Below the pieces are notes generated by a model. The model was not told the origin of the DNA and searched no databases. It was given only the letters and a program-made list of their open reading frames with translations. Positions 55,255 through 64,000 of a stretch of DNA of 64,000 nucleotides are shown here, one piece after another. Both the position numbers and the translations under genes were made by a program. How positions within the stretch are numbered: the first letter of the stretch is position 1; the number at the start of each line of letters is the position of its first letter. The DNA is from Prionace glauca (Eukaryota > Chordata > Chondrichthyes > Carcharhiniformes > Carcharhinidae), in contig CM075760.1 of the NCBI GenBank assembly GCA_037974335.1, forward strand, positions 18,029,059-18,093,058, given 5' to 3'.

Positions 55255-57237
55255 GAGCAATATTTGATGCGTTGATGTAGAGGGTACTGGTGAGGCCGCA
55301 ACAGGAATACCGTGTGCAGTTTTGATCGGCGTACTTGTGGAAGGATATATTGGCCTTGGAGGGAGTGCAGAGAAGGTTCACTGAGCTGATAAAAGAGATG
55401 AGGGGGTTAACCTATGAGGAGAGATTTAATAGACTGTGTCTGTACTCATTGGATTTCGAAGGCTGAGGGGGGATCTCATAAGATAATGAAGGGGATGGAT
55501 AGGGTAGAGGTAGAGAGTTTCTTCCCGCTTAGAAAGGACAGCAGGACTAGAGGGCACAGCCTCAAAATAATGGGGGGAGGACAGTTTAGATCGGAGTTGA
55601 GGAGGAACTTCTTCACTCAAAGTGTGGTGAATCTCTGGAATTCTCTGCCCATTGAAGTGGTGGAGGCTACCTCGCTGAATACATTTAAGTCATGGGTAGA
55701 TAGATTTCTGATAGACAAGGGAATTAAGGGTTATGGGGAGAAAGCGGGAAAGTGGAATTGATCCACTTCAGATCAGCCATGATCTTGTCGAATGGCAGGG
55801 CATAGAACATAGACATAGAACATTACAGCGCAGAACAGGCCCTTCGGCCCACGATGTTGCGCCGACCAGTTACAAAACAATGACCCACTAGCCTAAACCA
55901 ATCCCTTTTCATCCATAAACCTATCCACAGATCTATTAAACGCCCCCAAACTAGGTGCATTTACAACTGCAGCTGGCAGGGCATTCCAGTCCCTCACCAC
56001 CCTCTGGGTAAAGAACCTACCCCTGACATCTGTCCTATAACTACCCCCCCTTAATTTAAAATCGTGCCCCCTCGTGCTAGCTTTCTCCATCCTAGGAAAA
56101 AGGCTATCACTATCTACCCTGTCTAAACCTCTAATCATCTTATATGTTTCAATGAGATCCCCTCTTAGCCGCCTTCTTTCCAGCGAAAACAACCCCAAAT
56201 CTCTCAATCTCTCCTCATAGGATCTCCCCTCCATACCAGGCAACATCCTGGTAAACCTCCTCTGCACCCTCTCCAAAGCCTCTACATCCTTCCTGTAATG
56301 TGGGGACCAGAACTGCACACAAAACTCCAAGTGCGGCCGCACCAGAGATGTGTACAGTTGCATCATGACGCTGCGACTCCTAAATTCAATCCCCCTACCA
56401 ATAAACGCCAAAACTCCGTATGCCTTCTTAACAACCTTATCTACTTGATTCCCAACTTTCAGGGATCTATGTACACATACACCTAGATCCCTCTGCTCCT
56501 CCACACTATTCAAAGTCCTCCCGTTAGCACTATACTCAACACATCTGTTATTCCTACCGAAATGAATTACCTCACACTTCTCCACATTAAACTCCATCCG
56601 CCACCTCTCAGCCCAGCTCTGCAACCTTTCTAAGTCATCCTGCAAACTATGACACCCTTCCTCACAATCTAGCACACCTCCGACTTTGGTGTCATCAGCA
56701 AACTTACTAATCCACCCAACTATACCCTCATCCAGATCATTAATAAAAATTACAAACAGCAGTGGCCCCAAAACAGATCCCTGAGGCACACCACTTGTAA
56801 CCGAACTCCATGACGAATATTTCCCATCAACCACCACTCTCTGTCTCCTATCTGCTAGCCAATTCCTGATCCAATTACCTAGATCACCCCCAATCCCATA
56901 CATCTGCATTTTCTGCAGAAGCCTACCATGGTGAACCTTATCAAACGCCTTGCTAAAATCCATATACACCACATCAACTGCCTTACCCCTATCCACCTCT
57001 TTGGTCACTTTCTCAAAGAACTCGATAAGGTTAGTAAGGCATGACCTACCCGCTACAAAACCATGCTGACTGTCTCTAATCAACTCATTACTTTCCAAAT
57101 AACTATAAATCCTGTCTCTAATAATCCTTTCCAAAACCTTACCCACCACAGAAGTAAGACTCACCGGTCTATAATTCCCAAATTATAGGGCAGGCTCGAA
57201 GGCCTACTGCTGCTCCCATTTCTTATGTTCTTATGCA
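55255..57237 (+). mobile_element. CR1-type LINE, family A-like, older, interrupted copy
   Basis: 55255-55796 encodes the end of the RT ORF (AYLWKDILALEGVQRRFTEL type, then GMDRVEVESFFPLRKDSRTR and FFTQSVVNLWNSLPIEVVEA). The tail resumes at 57193-57237 (ggctcgaaggcctactgctg, tcttatgttcttatgc). The break between is a family B insertion. More diverged than the copies at 18, 38 and 44 kb. Confidence 0.8.
55803..57186 (-). mobile_element. CR1-type LINE, family B, 5'-truncated, nested
   Basis: A 423-codon minus-strand frame reads SLTSVVGKVLERIIRDRIYS, VYMDFSKAFDKVHHGRLLQK, VTSGVPQGSVLGPLLFVIFI, KFADDTKVGG, FFTQRVVRDWNALPAAVVNA and ends DRFMDEKGLV. The active site is intact and no stop interrupts it. 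The 3' tail at 55803-55830 contains the repeated agaacat. It is flanked by a likely 6-bp target duplication AGGGCA (55797-55802 and 57187-57192). Nearly identical to the 40-42.6 kb copy, hence young. Confidence 0.88.
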
Positions 57238-57419
57238 TTAGGACAGTGCCCACATTACCCATCATCCAATGGTCTGGCAGAAAGAGTTGTGTTCCCGACA
57301 ACTGAGTCGATATTGAAGAGAATCCTCAGCACCACAGGACATAAACAAACGGTCCCAGTTCCAGTGCTGCATAAATCCACCTGTGGCTTGAATCCTCTTT
57401 GTGCCCCTCTCACACTCTC

Positions 57420-59075
57420 CTCAAGGTGCTGAGCGTCTGTCCCAGTGTCCCAGTTTCCCCCTCTCACACTCTCCTCAAGGTGCTGAGTATCTGTCCCAGT
57501 TTCCCCCTCTCACATTCTCCTCAAGGTGCTGAGTATCTGTCCCAGTGTGCCCCTCTCACACTCTCCTCCAGGTGCTGAGTGTCTATCCCAGTGTCCCTTC
57601 TCCCACTCTGCTCAAGGTGCTGACTGTCTGCCCCAGTTTACACCTCCCACACTTTCCTCAAGGTGCTGACTGTCTATGCCACTGTCACAGTGACCCCCAC
57701 ACACTTCCGGGGGGGGGGGGGTGTGACTGTCTGTCTCAGTGTCTCCCTCTCACACTTTCCTCAAGGTACTAACTCTCTGCCCTGGTGTCACAGTAACCCT
57801 CTCGAACACTCTCCTCAAGGAGCTGACTGTCTGTCATAGTATCCTAGTGCCCTCCCCTCATAATCTCCTCAAGGTGCAAACTCTCTGCCCTGGTGTCCCA
57901 GTGATCGCCCCTCTCACACTCTCCTCAAGGCGTTGCTTGCCTCTCTCGGTGTCCCAGTGACCCCCTCTCACAAGGTACTGTTTTACTGTCCCAATGTGCC
58001 AGTGACCCTCTCTCACACTCTCCTCAAGGTGCTCACTATCAGTCCCACAGTCTCAGTGCCCCCCTCAGACTCACCTCATGGTGCTCACTGTCAGTCCCAC
58101 AGTCCCAGTGTCCCCCTCAGACTCTCCTCAAGGTGCTCACTGTCAGGCCCACAGTCCCAGTGTCCCCCTCAGACTCACCTCAAGGTGCTCACTGTCAGTC
58201 CCACAGTCCCAGTGCCACCCTCAGACCCACCTCATGGTGCTCACTGTCAGTCCCACAGTCCCAGTGTCCCCCTCAGACTCTCCTCAATGTGCTCACTGTC
58301 AGTCCCACAGTCCCAGTGTCCCCCTCAGACTCACCTCAAGGTGTTCACTGTCAGTCCCACAGTCCCAGTGTCCCCCTCACACTCTCCTCAAGGTGCTCAC
58401 TGTCAGTCGCACGGTCCCAGTGTCCCCCTCACACTCTCCTCAAGGTGCTCACTGTCAGTCCCACAGTCCCAGTGTCCCCCTCACACTCTCCTCAAGGTGC
58501 TCACTGTCAGTCCCACAGTCCCAGTGTCCCCCTCAGACTCACCTCATGGTGCTCACTGTCAGTCCCACAGTCCCAGTGTCCCCCTCAGACCCACCTCAAG
58601 GTGCTCACTGTCAGTCCCACAGTCCCAGTGTCCCCCTCAGACTCTCCTCAATGTGCTCACTGTCAGTCCCACAGTCCCAGTGTCCCCCTCAGACCCACCT
58701 CAAGGTGCTCACTGTCAGTCCCACAGTCCCAGTGTCCCCCTCACACTCTCCTCAAGGTGCTCACTGTCAGTCCCACAGTCCCAGTGTCCCCCTCAGACTC
58801 ACCTCAAGGTGCTCACTGTCAGTCCCACAGTCCCAGTGTCCCCCTCAGACCCACCTCAAGGTGCTCACTGTCAGTCCCACAGTCCCAGTGTCCCCCTCAC
58901 ACTCTCCTCAAGGTGCTCACTGTCAGTCCCACAGTCCCAGTGTCCCCCTCAGACTCACTTCATGGTGCTCACTGTCAGTCCCACAGTCCCAGTGTCCCCC
59001 TCAGACTGTCCTCAAGGTGCTCACTGTCAGTCCCACAGTCCCAGTGTCCCCCTCAGACTGTCCTCAAGGTTACCC
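57420..59075 (+). repeat. 52-bp minisatellite, about 20 good units plus diverged flank
   Basis: From about 58029 the unit tgctcactgtcagtcccaca, gtcccagtgtccccctcag, actcacctcaagg repeats every 52 bases; for example gtgctcactg occurs at 58081 and 58133. From 57420 to 58029 older, diverged units lie before it. 52 is not a multiple of 3, so one unit is read in all three frames in turn. Three overlapping ORFs of over 300 codons therefore exist, and none is evidence of a protein. Confidence 0.95.
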
Positions 59076-59399
59076 AATTAGCTTCTTCTGTGCTGCAATG
59101 AGTTTATGACTGGAAATATATAATGTAGCTGCAGTAATATATTACAGAGCTAGAAATTAATAAGAAATGGAAATGGGGGAGTGCTTTACTCAGAGATGTG
59201 AGAGAGATGAGGAAGTTCTAGGTTTTCTGAGGATCAATCTTCGTTCACCCAAAGACTGCAGTTCGATTCGCTGGAGGACAGAGATTTTCCAGTCCTCCAA
59301 CTCTCCTATTGGTCCACATCTAAGCTTGCTGGTCACAGAGGTTGGGCACAGCCCCGCACATGTGCAGATTCCCTTCTTCCTTTGGACATGTACAGTCCT

Positions 59400-59720
59400 G
59401 GGCTGGGGGGGAGGGGGGAGATCACCGAGCGGCTTCTCACTCTGGGCGGAGCCACCAGCCGCATGAGCAGAAACCTTGGCTCGAGGAGGGGAAGGGGAAC
59501 AATGGGTGGGGGAGGGGGTCCCAGGATGGGGAGGGGAACAATGGGTGGGGGCGGGGCCCCAGAGGGGGAGGGGAAGGGGAAGGGGAACACTGGGTGGGGG
59601 CAGGGCTTCTGGGAGGCGAGGGGAACTATGGGTGGGGGTGGGGCTCCCAGAAGGGGAGGGAGCAATGGGTGGGAGTGGGGCTCCTGGCAGGGAGGCAATG
59701 GGTGGGGGCAGGGCTCCCAT
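59400..59720 (+). repeat. G-rich minisatellite
   Basis: Irregular units of gaacaatgggtgggggcgg, agaggggaggggaa type, about 37-50 bases each. G-runs are dense enough for G-quadruplex formation. ORFs on both strands are by-products. Confidence 0.85.
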
Positions 59721-59724
59721 GTCC

Positions 59725-60062
59725 CATGAGGCATACAAGATGATCAATGGATTGGATACGGTGGATAGTGTGAGCCTTTTACCTCGGATGGTGATGGCTA
59801 ACACAAGGGGTCATAGCTTTAAATAAATGGCTGGTTACTACAGGACGGATATCAGAGGTAGGTTCTTTACTCAGAGGGTAGTAAGGTCATGCCTGCAGCA
59901 GTTGTGGACTCGCCAACTTTAAGGGTGTTCAAATGGTCAGTGGATAGGCATATGGATAACATTGGAATAGTTTAGGCTCGAGGGTCATTAGATTGTTGCG
60001 CCAACCAGTGGAACCATTGAGGGCCGAAGTGCCTGTACTGCGCTATAATGTTCTATGTTCTT
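59725..60062 (+). mobile_element. CR1-type LINE, family B-like, old 3' end
   Basis: EAYKMINGLDTVDSVSLLPR, MANTRGHSFK and, after a stop, YRTDIRGRFFTQRVV. The tail reads gaagtgcctgtactgcgct and aatgttctatgttctttg. Confidence 0.75.
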
Positions 60063-60132
60063 TGTCCGTGTGCTGGAGTTCCCACCCCCCTGACCTTACA
60101 ATTACGAAGGGGTTCAATAATCCAGATGTGAT

Positions 60133-60425
60133 TTCGAGGGCAGCACAGTGGGTTAGCACTGCTGCCTCATAGCACAGGGACCCGGGTTCGATTCCTGGCT
60201 TGGGTCTCTGTTGTGTGGAGTTTGCATGTTCTTCCCGTGTCTGCGTGGGTTTCCTCCAGGTGCTCCAGTTTCCTCCCACAGTCCAAAAAGATGTGCTGGT
60301 TAGGTGCATTTGCCATGCTAATTTCTCCCTCAGTGTACCCGACCAGCAGCCAGAGTGGGAGGACAAGGGGGTTTTCATAACAACTTCACTGCAGTGTTAA
60401 CGTAAGCCTACTTGTGACTAATAAA
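60133..60425 (+). repeat. tRNA-derived SINE, nearly full length
   Basis: Head gggcagcacagtgggttagc, cccgggttcgattcctggc, core tgtctgcgtgggtttcctcc, tgctccagtttcctcccac, and tail aacttcactgcagtgttaac, cctacttgtgactaataaat. One of the best copies, useful as local consensus. Confidence 0.82.
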
Positions 60426-60600
60426 TAAGCTCTAACAGGAGAAAGTTCTTTATCCAGCGAGTGGTGAGAATGACAGACTCATCACTACAGCGAGTGACTG
60501 AGGTGAACAGCATGAATACACTGAAGGGGAAGCTAGATACATACATGAGGGAGAAAGGAATAGAAGGATATGCTGGTGGGGGGAGATGAAGAGGGGTGGA
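60426..60600 (+). mobile_element. LINE 3' relic
   Basis: Reads RKFFIQRVVRMTDSSLQRV and LKGKLDTYMREKGIEGYAG, the last part of a CR1-type ORF. Confidence 0.6.
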
Positions 60601-60904
60601 TGGAGGCTCATGTGGAACATAAACACTGACACAGACTGACTGAGCCGACTGGCCTGGCCCAGGGCTGTAGACTCAATGGAATAGAGACAAATGTATTTAT
60701 TTTAGACCTATCTGTAGTGGTAGAAAAAACACTATTTACTGTCCAGGATTTAATAAATGTCCTTCATCAGCTTTTGTGGATCACTTCAGTGGAAATGTGC
60801 TCTCCCAGGCTCAAAGAGTATCAGCCCACTTGGAGCAAAGTTGTGAGACTGGCACATTGTGAATTCTCACTATATCGAAGGCATCTCAATCTAGTCTACA
60901 CATT

Positions 60905-62120
60905 GTAGTAAACTAAAATCAAGGGGCTCATTGAAGAATTCTACACTGCCCCCCCACATCGCCAAAGGGCAAAAAACATTAGTGGATATCAGATACGGAC
61001 CTCCAAACTGCAGTGGTGATGTTGGGAATGGCATTAAACACAAAATCAGAGATGCATGTGATAAGGGAGTATTGGTGATCATGGATGATTTTAATTTGGT
61101 AAAAAGTCTGACAACACCAGGTTTTAGTCCAACCGATTTATTTGATAATATTCTCACAAGCAAGCAAGCTTTCGAGGGGACTGCCTCTTCGTCAGGTGAA
61201 TGGAGAGTTCTGGCCTCAGACAGAGCATATAAAGCACAGACAGTTGCTGATTGACCATGCAGACGCTACGACAACGGATGAATGAACATCGCTCGACAGT
61301 CACCAGGCAAGACTGTTCCCTTCCTGTTGGCGAACACTTCAGCGGTCACGGGCATTCAGCCTCTGACCTTCGGGTAAGCATTCTCCAAGGCGGCCTTCAT
61401 GACACACGACAGCGCAGAGTCGCTGAACAGAGACTGATAGCCAAGTTCCGCACACATGAGGACGGTCTCAACAGGGATCTTGGGTTCATGTCGCACTATC
61501 TGTAACCCTCGTGACTTGCCTGGGTTTGCAAAACCTCACTTACTGTACTGTCTGGAGACAATAGACATCTCTTTAACCTGTGATCAGTGCTCCTTCCACT
61601 CACATTATCAGCCACTTTAAGACTTGAACAGCAGGTTAGGTGTAAGGATTCGCATTCTAATCAGCAACTGTCAGTGCTTTATATGCTCTGTCTGAGGCCA
61701 GAACTCTCCATTCACCTGACGAAGAGGCAGTCCCCTCGAAAGCTTACTTGCTTGTGAGAATATTATCAAATAAATCGGTTGGACTAAAACCTGGTGTTGT
61801 CAGACTTTTTACTGTGTTTACGCCAGTCCAATGCCGGCACACCCACATCATGATTTTAATTTGCACATAGATTGAGCAAATCAAATTAGCCACAATGCCG
61901 TAGAAGAGAATTCCTGGAATGTATACAGGATGGTTTAATTGACCAATATGTGGAGGAACCAACTGGAGAGCAAGCCAGCAAGCCAGTACTGTGTAGTGAG
62001 AAGGGAATCATTGCCAATCCAATTGTACCAGACCCCTTCGGGATGAGCAACTGCAACATGATAGATTTTTTAAAATCAAACTGGAGAATGAGGTAGTTGA
62101 TTCGGAGATGAGGGTGCTCA
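60905..62120 (+). mobile_element. LINE endonuclease relic, split by a Penelope-like element
   Basis: Before the break: VDIRYGPPNCSGDVGNGIKH and KGVLVIMDDFNL. After it: HIDWANQISHNAVEENSW. Joined by eye these follow the order of a LINE endonuclease (RPP, GDFN, then HIDW). The break is the element at 61099-61849. About 62040-62120 may be further LINE sequence. Confidence 0.6.
61099..61849 (+). mobile_element. Penelope-like element, truncated, inverted termini, GIY-YIG end
   Basis: It is bounded by a perfect 14-bp target duplication, ATGATTTTAATTTG (61085-61098 and 61850-61863). About 137 bases at the left (from 61100) are the near-perfect reverse complement of the right end (61673-61811). Between them an ORF (61251-61505) reads LRQRMNEHRSTVTRQDC, PVGEHFSGHGHSASDLRVSI and RVAEQRLIAKFRTHEDGLNR, the C-terminal half of the GIY-YIG endonuclease domain of Penelope-like elements. 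The RT is missing. Each inverted end holds a hammerhead-like core with stem GAGG...CCTC (61195-61168 minus; 61716-61745 plus). Confidence 0.78.
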
Positions 62121-62199
62121 ATCTTAAGAAAACTATGAGGTTATGAGACGTGAGTTGGCCTTGATAGATTGGGGAGAGTTACTTTAAGAGATGACAGTG

Positions 62200-62910
62200 G
62201 ATAGGTGGCACAGGGAGCAATCCTGTGATTACAACCCAAGAGGTCCTGCTTTTTAACTTTCTACCTAACTCCCTTAACTGCTGTTGCAGGACATCGTCAC
62301 TCTTCCTACCTGTGTACCAATATGTACCATGGCCACTGGTTGTTCACTCTCTCACTTCAGAATGCTTACTACCCTTTTAGAGACTTCCTGGACCCTGACA
62401 CCAGGGAGGCAACACAACATCCTGAAGTCTCTTTCATGCTCACAGAAGCACCTATTTGCATCCCTAACTATAGAGCTCCTTATAACTATTGCTCGAGTGC
62501 TCTTTGTACCTCCCTGCTTAATAACAAAGCCAGCCGTGGTGCCAGTGCTCTGTTTGCTGTATTTATCTCCCGATAGGCTATAACCGTCCAACAGTATCCA
62601 AAACAGTGTACTTGTTAGAGAAGGAGATGACCACAGGGGATTCCTATGCTGACTGCCTGCCCCTTCTAGCAGTCACCCATCTATCTGCCTGCCTTGGGTG
62701 TGGCCAAGTTTCTAAAGCTCCTATCTATGACACTTTCCGTTATCTTCATTCTGCTAAGTGCATCCAACTGTTGCTCCAACCTATCCATGCTGGCCGTAAG
62801 GAGCTGCAAGTGGGTGCATTTCCTGTAGATTTAGTCATCCGAGATGCTGGAAGCATCACAGATCTCCCACATCTCACAAGTGCAGCACTTAACCCCACTG
62901 ACTGACATTT
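62200..62910 (+). repeat. Dispersed repeat, possibly the reverse of a LINE 5' region
   Basis: Phrases such as ttctacctaactcccttaac, gcaggacatcgtcactcttcc, cctgacaccagggaggcaac and gagatgaccacaggggattc look like a reverse-strand protein-coding repeat. I cannot name it. No intact frame. Confidence 0.35.
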
Positions 62911-63139
62911 TGAGCACCAATTAAATTATTTAAGAACATTTATAAAACTCTTACCTTCACTTTTACCTTCTTGCAGTATCCTCTTTTTCAGATAAATTGG
63001 GGTTGTTCTCCTTGGAGCAAAGTGGATTGATAGAGGTGTACAAAGGTACGTGGAGGTGTCGAAGTTTACATGCTCTGTTTACACATATACAAGCTTTCTG
63101 GGTCATCCAGTCTCGAAACGTTGGTTCTATTTTCTCTGA

Positions 63140-63300
63140 AGTGGAGATGGCGGTGTTGGACCGGGGTAAACACAGTAAGAAGTCTCAATGCACCAGATTA
63201 AAGTGCAATGGGTTTACTTGGTAGCAAAATCCACTAGCTTTCTGTGTGCTGCTCGTTCGTCAGGTCAGTGGGAGTTCTGTCCACAAACAAGGCATAGAAA
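63140..63300 (+). mobile_element. Penelope-like repeat remnant with decayed hammerhead core
   Basis: Contains gtggagatggcggtgttgg, cggggtaaacacagtaagaa and tagcaaaatccactagcttt, ending gttcgtcaggtcagtggg. The minus-strand core CTGACGA ... GAAA GCTA is present, but the stem II sequence (acgagcagcacaca) no longer pairs well. Confidence 0.65.
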
Positions 63301-63599
63301 GACACAAACTCAATTCACAAAATAATGGTTGGAATGCAAATTTTTGCAGGTAATCAAGTCTTAAAGGTACAGACAATGTGAGTGGGGAGAGTGTTCTATT
63401 CTCTCTCCACAGATGCTGTCAGATCTGCTTAGATTTTACAGTATTTTCTGTTTTTATTTCCCTTTATTTTTCCCTCTCTGTCACCGCTCTGCCTCATCAA
63501 TAAGACATTGGGACTCAGAGAGTTGATGCAGTTTGATGGACAAGTTGTCTCCATTCTGAACAATGGGGAACAAGCTCCTCCCACTTAATGACATCATTG

Positions 63600-64000
63600 C
63601 CCTCTACAAACATGGCGGCCGCGAGTACGCACTGCTGCATATTGCCCCCAATAAAGATGGCGAACGTTAACCCGGGACGAACCTGAGGAGCTGCGGCCCT
63701 GCTCGGTACAAACTGGGTCCGGGAAGACCTCTTCCGCGGTTTGCTACTTACACCACATGCTTACGCATCGTTTTCACCCACCTGGGCGATCCATTGCTCT
63801 CTCCGTACCGTCAATCACCTCGAACAGATTTCCGAGCCCAAAACAAAGCCTGCTTTCCACCGCCATTACACACACTGCGCATGCTCTAAGCAAAGCTGGG
63901 CCCGCCCTTCTTTCGCTCCTATTGGTTGGAGGACCGAATGCTCCCGTTCAGTCCTCCAGCACCGCCCCCTCTTCCCATTCGTCCGCGCCGCCGTCGATCA
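63600..64000. promoter_or_regulatory. CpG-rich housekeeping-type promoter
   Basis: CpG density jumps relative to the rest of the window. Visible sites: two YY1-type boxes (aacatggcggccgc at about 63608 and aaagatggcgaac at about 63655), an NRF1-type box (ctgcgcatgct, about 63875), an inverted CCAAT box (cctattggttgg, about 63928) and a GC box (ccgccccct, about 63963). There is no TATA box. This is the usual make-up of a ubiquitously used, possibly two-way promoter, so a non-immune gene probably starts here. Confidence 0.6.
63782..63867 (-). CDS. Candidate first coding exon of an unknown gene
   Basis: Minus strand, downstream of the CCAAT and NRF1 boxes: gtaATGGCGG opens MAVESRLCFGLGNLFEVIDG then TERAMDRP, followed by a possible donor CAG|GTGGGTGA (GT at 63781-63780). 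Without splicing the frame stops soon after. I do not recognise the peptide. Confidence 0.25.

Larger units (their letters stand above)
54780..57400 (+). mobile_element. Ty3/gypsy-type LTR element fossil, split by LINEs
   Basis: Integrase traces lie on both sides of LINE insertions. Around 54830-54990 are zinc-finger and WWPGMD-like remains, around 55080-55115 LVDAHSKWMAI, and beyond the LINEs at 57250-57300 PHYPSSNGLAERVV. It is the remnant of one pol region, broken in many places, with no LTRs seen. LINE family A (from about 55255) entered it, and LINE family B then entered LINE A. Confidence 0.6.

Noticed and set aside
57933-59109. Three overlapping plus-strand ORFs of 322-382 codons
   Set aside because: They are the same 52-bp minisatellite read in three frames; absence of stops in the unit, not selection, keeps them open.
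59190-59826. Gly- or Pro-rich ORFs on both strands
   Set aside because: By-products of a G-rich minisatellite.
1-64000. CRISPR arrays, operons, bacterial or phage genes, tRNA or rRNA genes
   Set aside because: None seen; the repeats are SINEs, LINEs and satellites, and tRNA-like strings belong to SINE heads.

Overview
The window is a piece of a vertebrate nuclear genome: split genes with GT-AG introns, tRNA-derived SINEs, and several CR1/L2-type LINE families. It most likely comes from a cartilaginous fish (shark or ray). The main reason is the left end, where the minus strand carries an IgNAR-like variable (V) exon with its own leader, its own J segment and, after a further splice acceptor, a leaderless second V exon. 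That is the layout known as NAR-TCR, a doubly rearranging T-cell receptor delta form described only in cartilaginous fish. The window is therefore read as part of a TRA/TRD (TCR alpha/delta) V region.

Left part (1-12.5 kb): the NAR-TCR block (4276 down to 1, minus), then scattered single V segments on both strands: a V with a lost second cysteine (about 6.5 kb, +), a V exon with an L2 LINE against its 5' edge (about 9.25 kb, +), a damaged V with a perfect nonamer (about 10 kb, -), and an apparently intact V with leader and RSS (about 12 kb, -). Middle part (12.5-37 kb): gene-poor, filled with SINEs, LINE relics, degenerate minisatellites, Penelope-like repeats and a V relic at 35.8 kb. At 37.8-39.8 kb lies an apparently intact V (+) whose leader intron holds a young CR1-type LINE.

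Right part (40-60 kb): LINEs, some nested in each other, Ty3-type LTR-element fossils, and a large inverted duplication (about 46.15-48.85 kb minus; about 51.3-54.4 kb plus). Each arm carries the main exon of a GPR139-like class A GPCR. A first exon is visible for only one copy (about 50.2-50.35 kb, minus). Next come a 52-bp minisatellite (57.4-59.1 kb) and more repeats. The last 400 bases look like a CpG-rich housekeeping promoter, so the right edge probably approaches another gene.

How the immune parts fit together: the V segments carry 23-type RSS (one has a 22-bp spacer). The NAR V exon instead ends in a 12-RSS and its J starts with a 23-RSS, so they can join each other directly. The NAR V keeps about 20 extra nucleotides after the second cysteine, which suggests a D segment already fused in the germline. 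Splice phases from leader to V(D), J and supporting V all agree.

A second theme is a set of Penelope-like repeats whose core reads as a minimal hammerhead ribozyme with compensatory changes in stem II across copies. All calls come from reading the sequence; no database search was possible.
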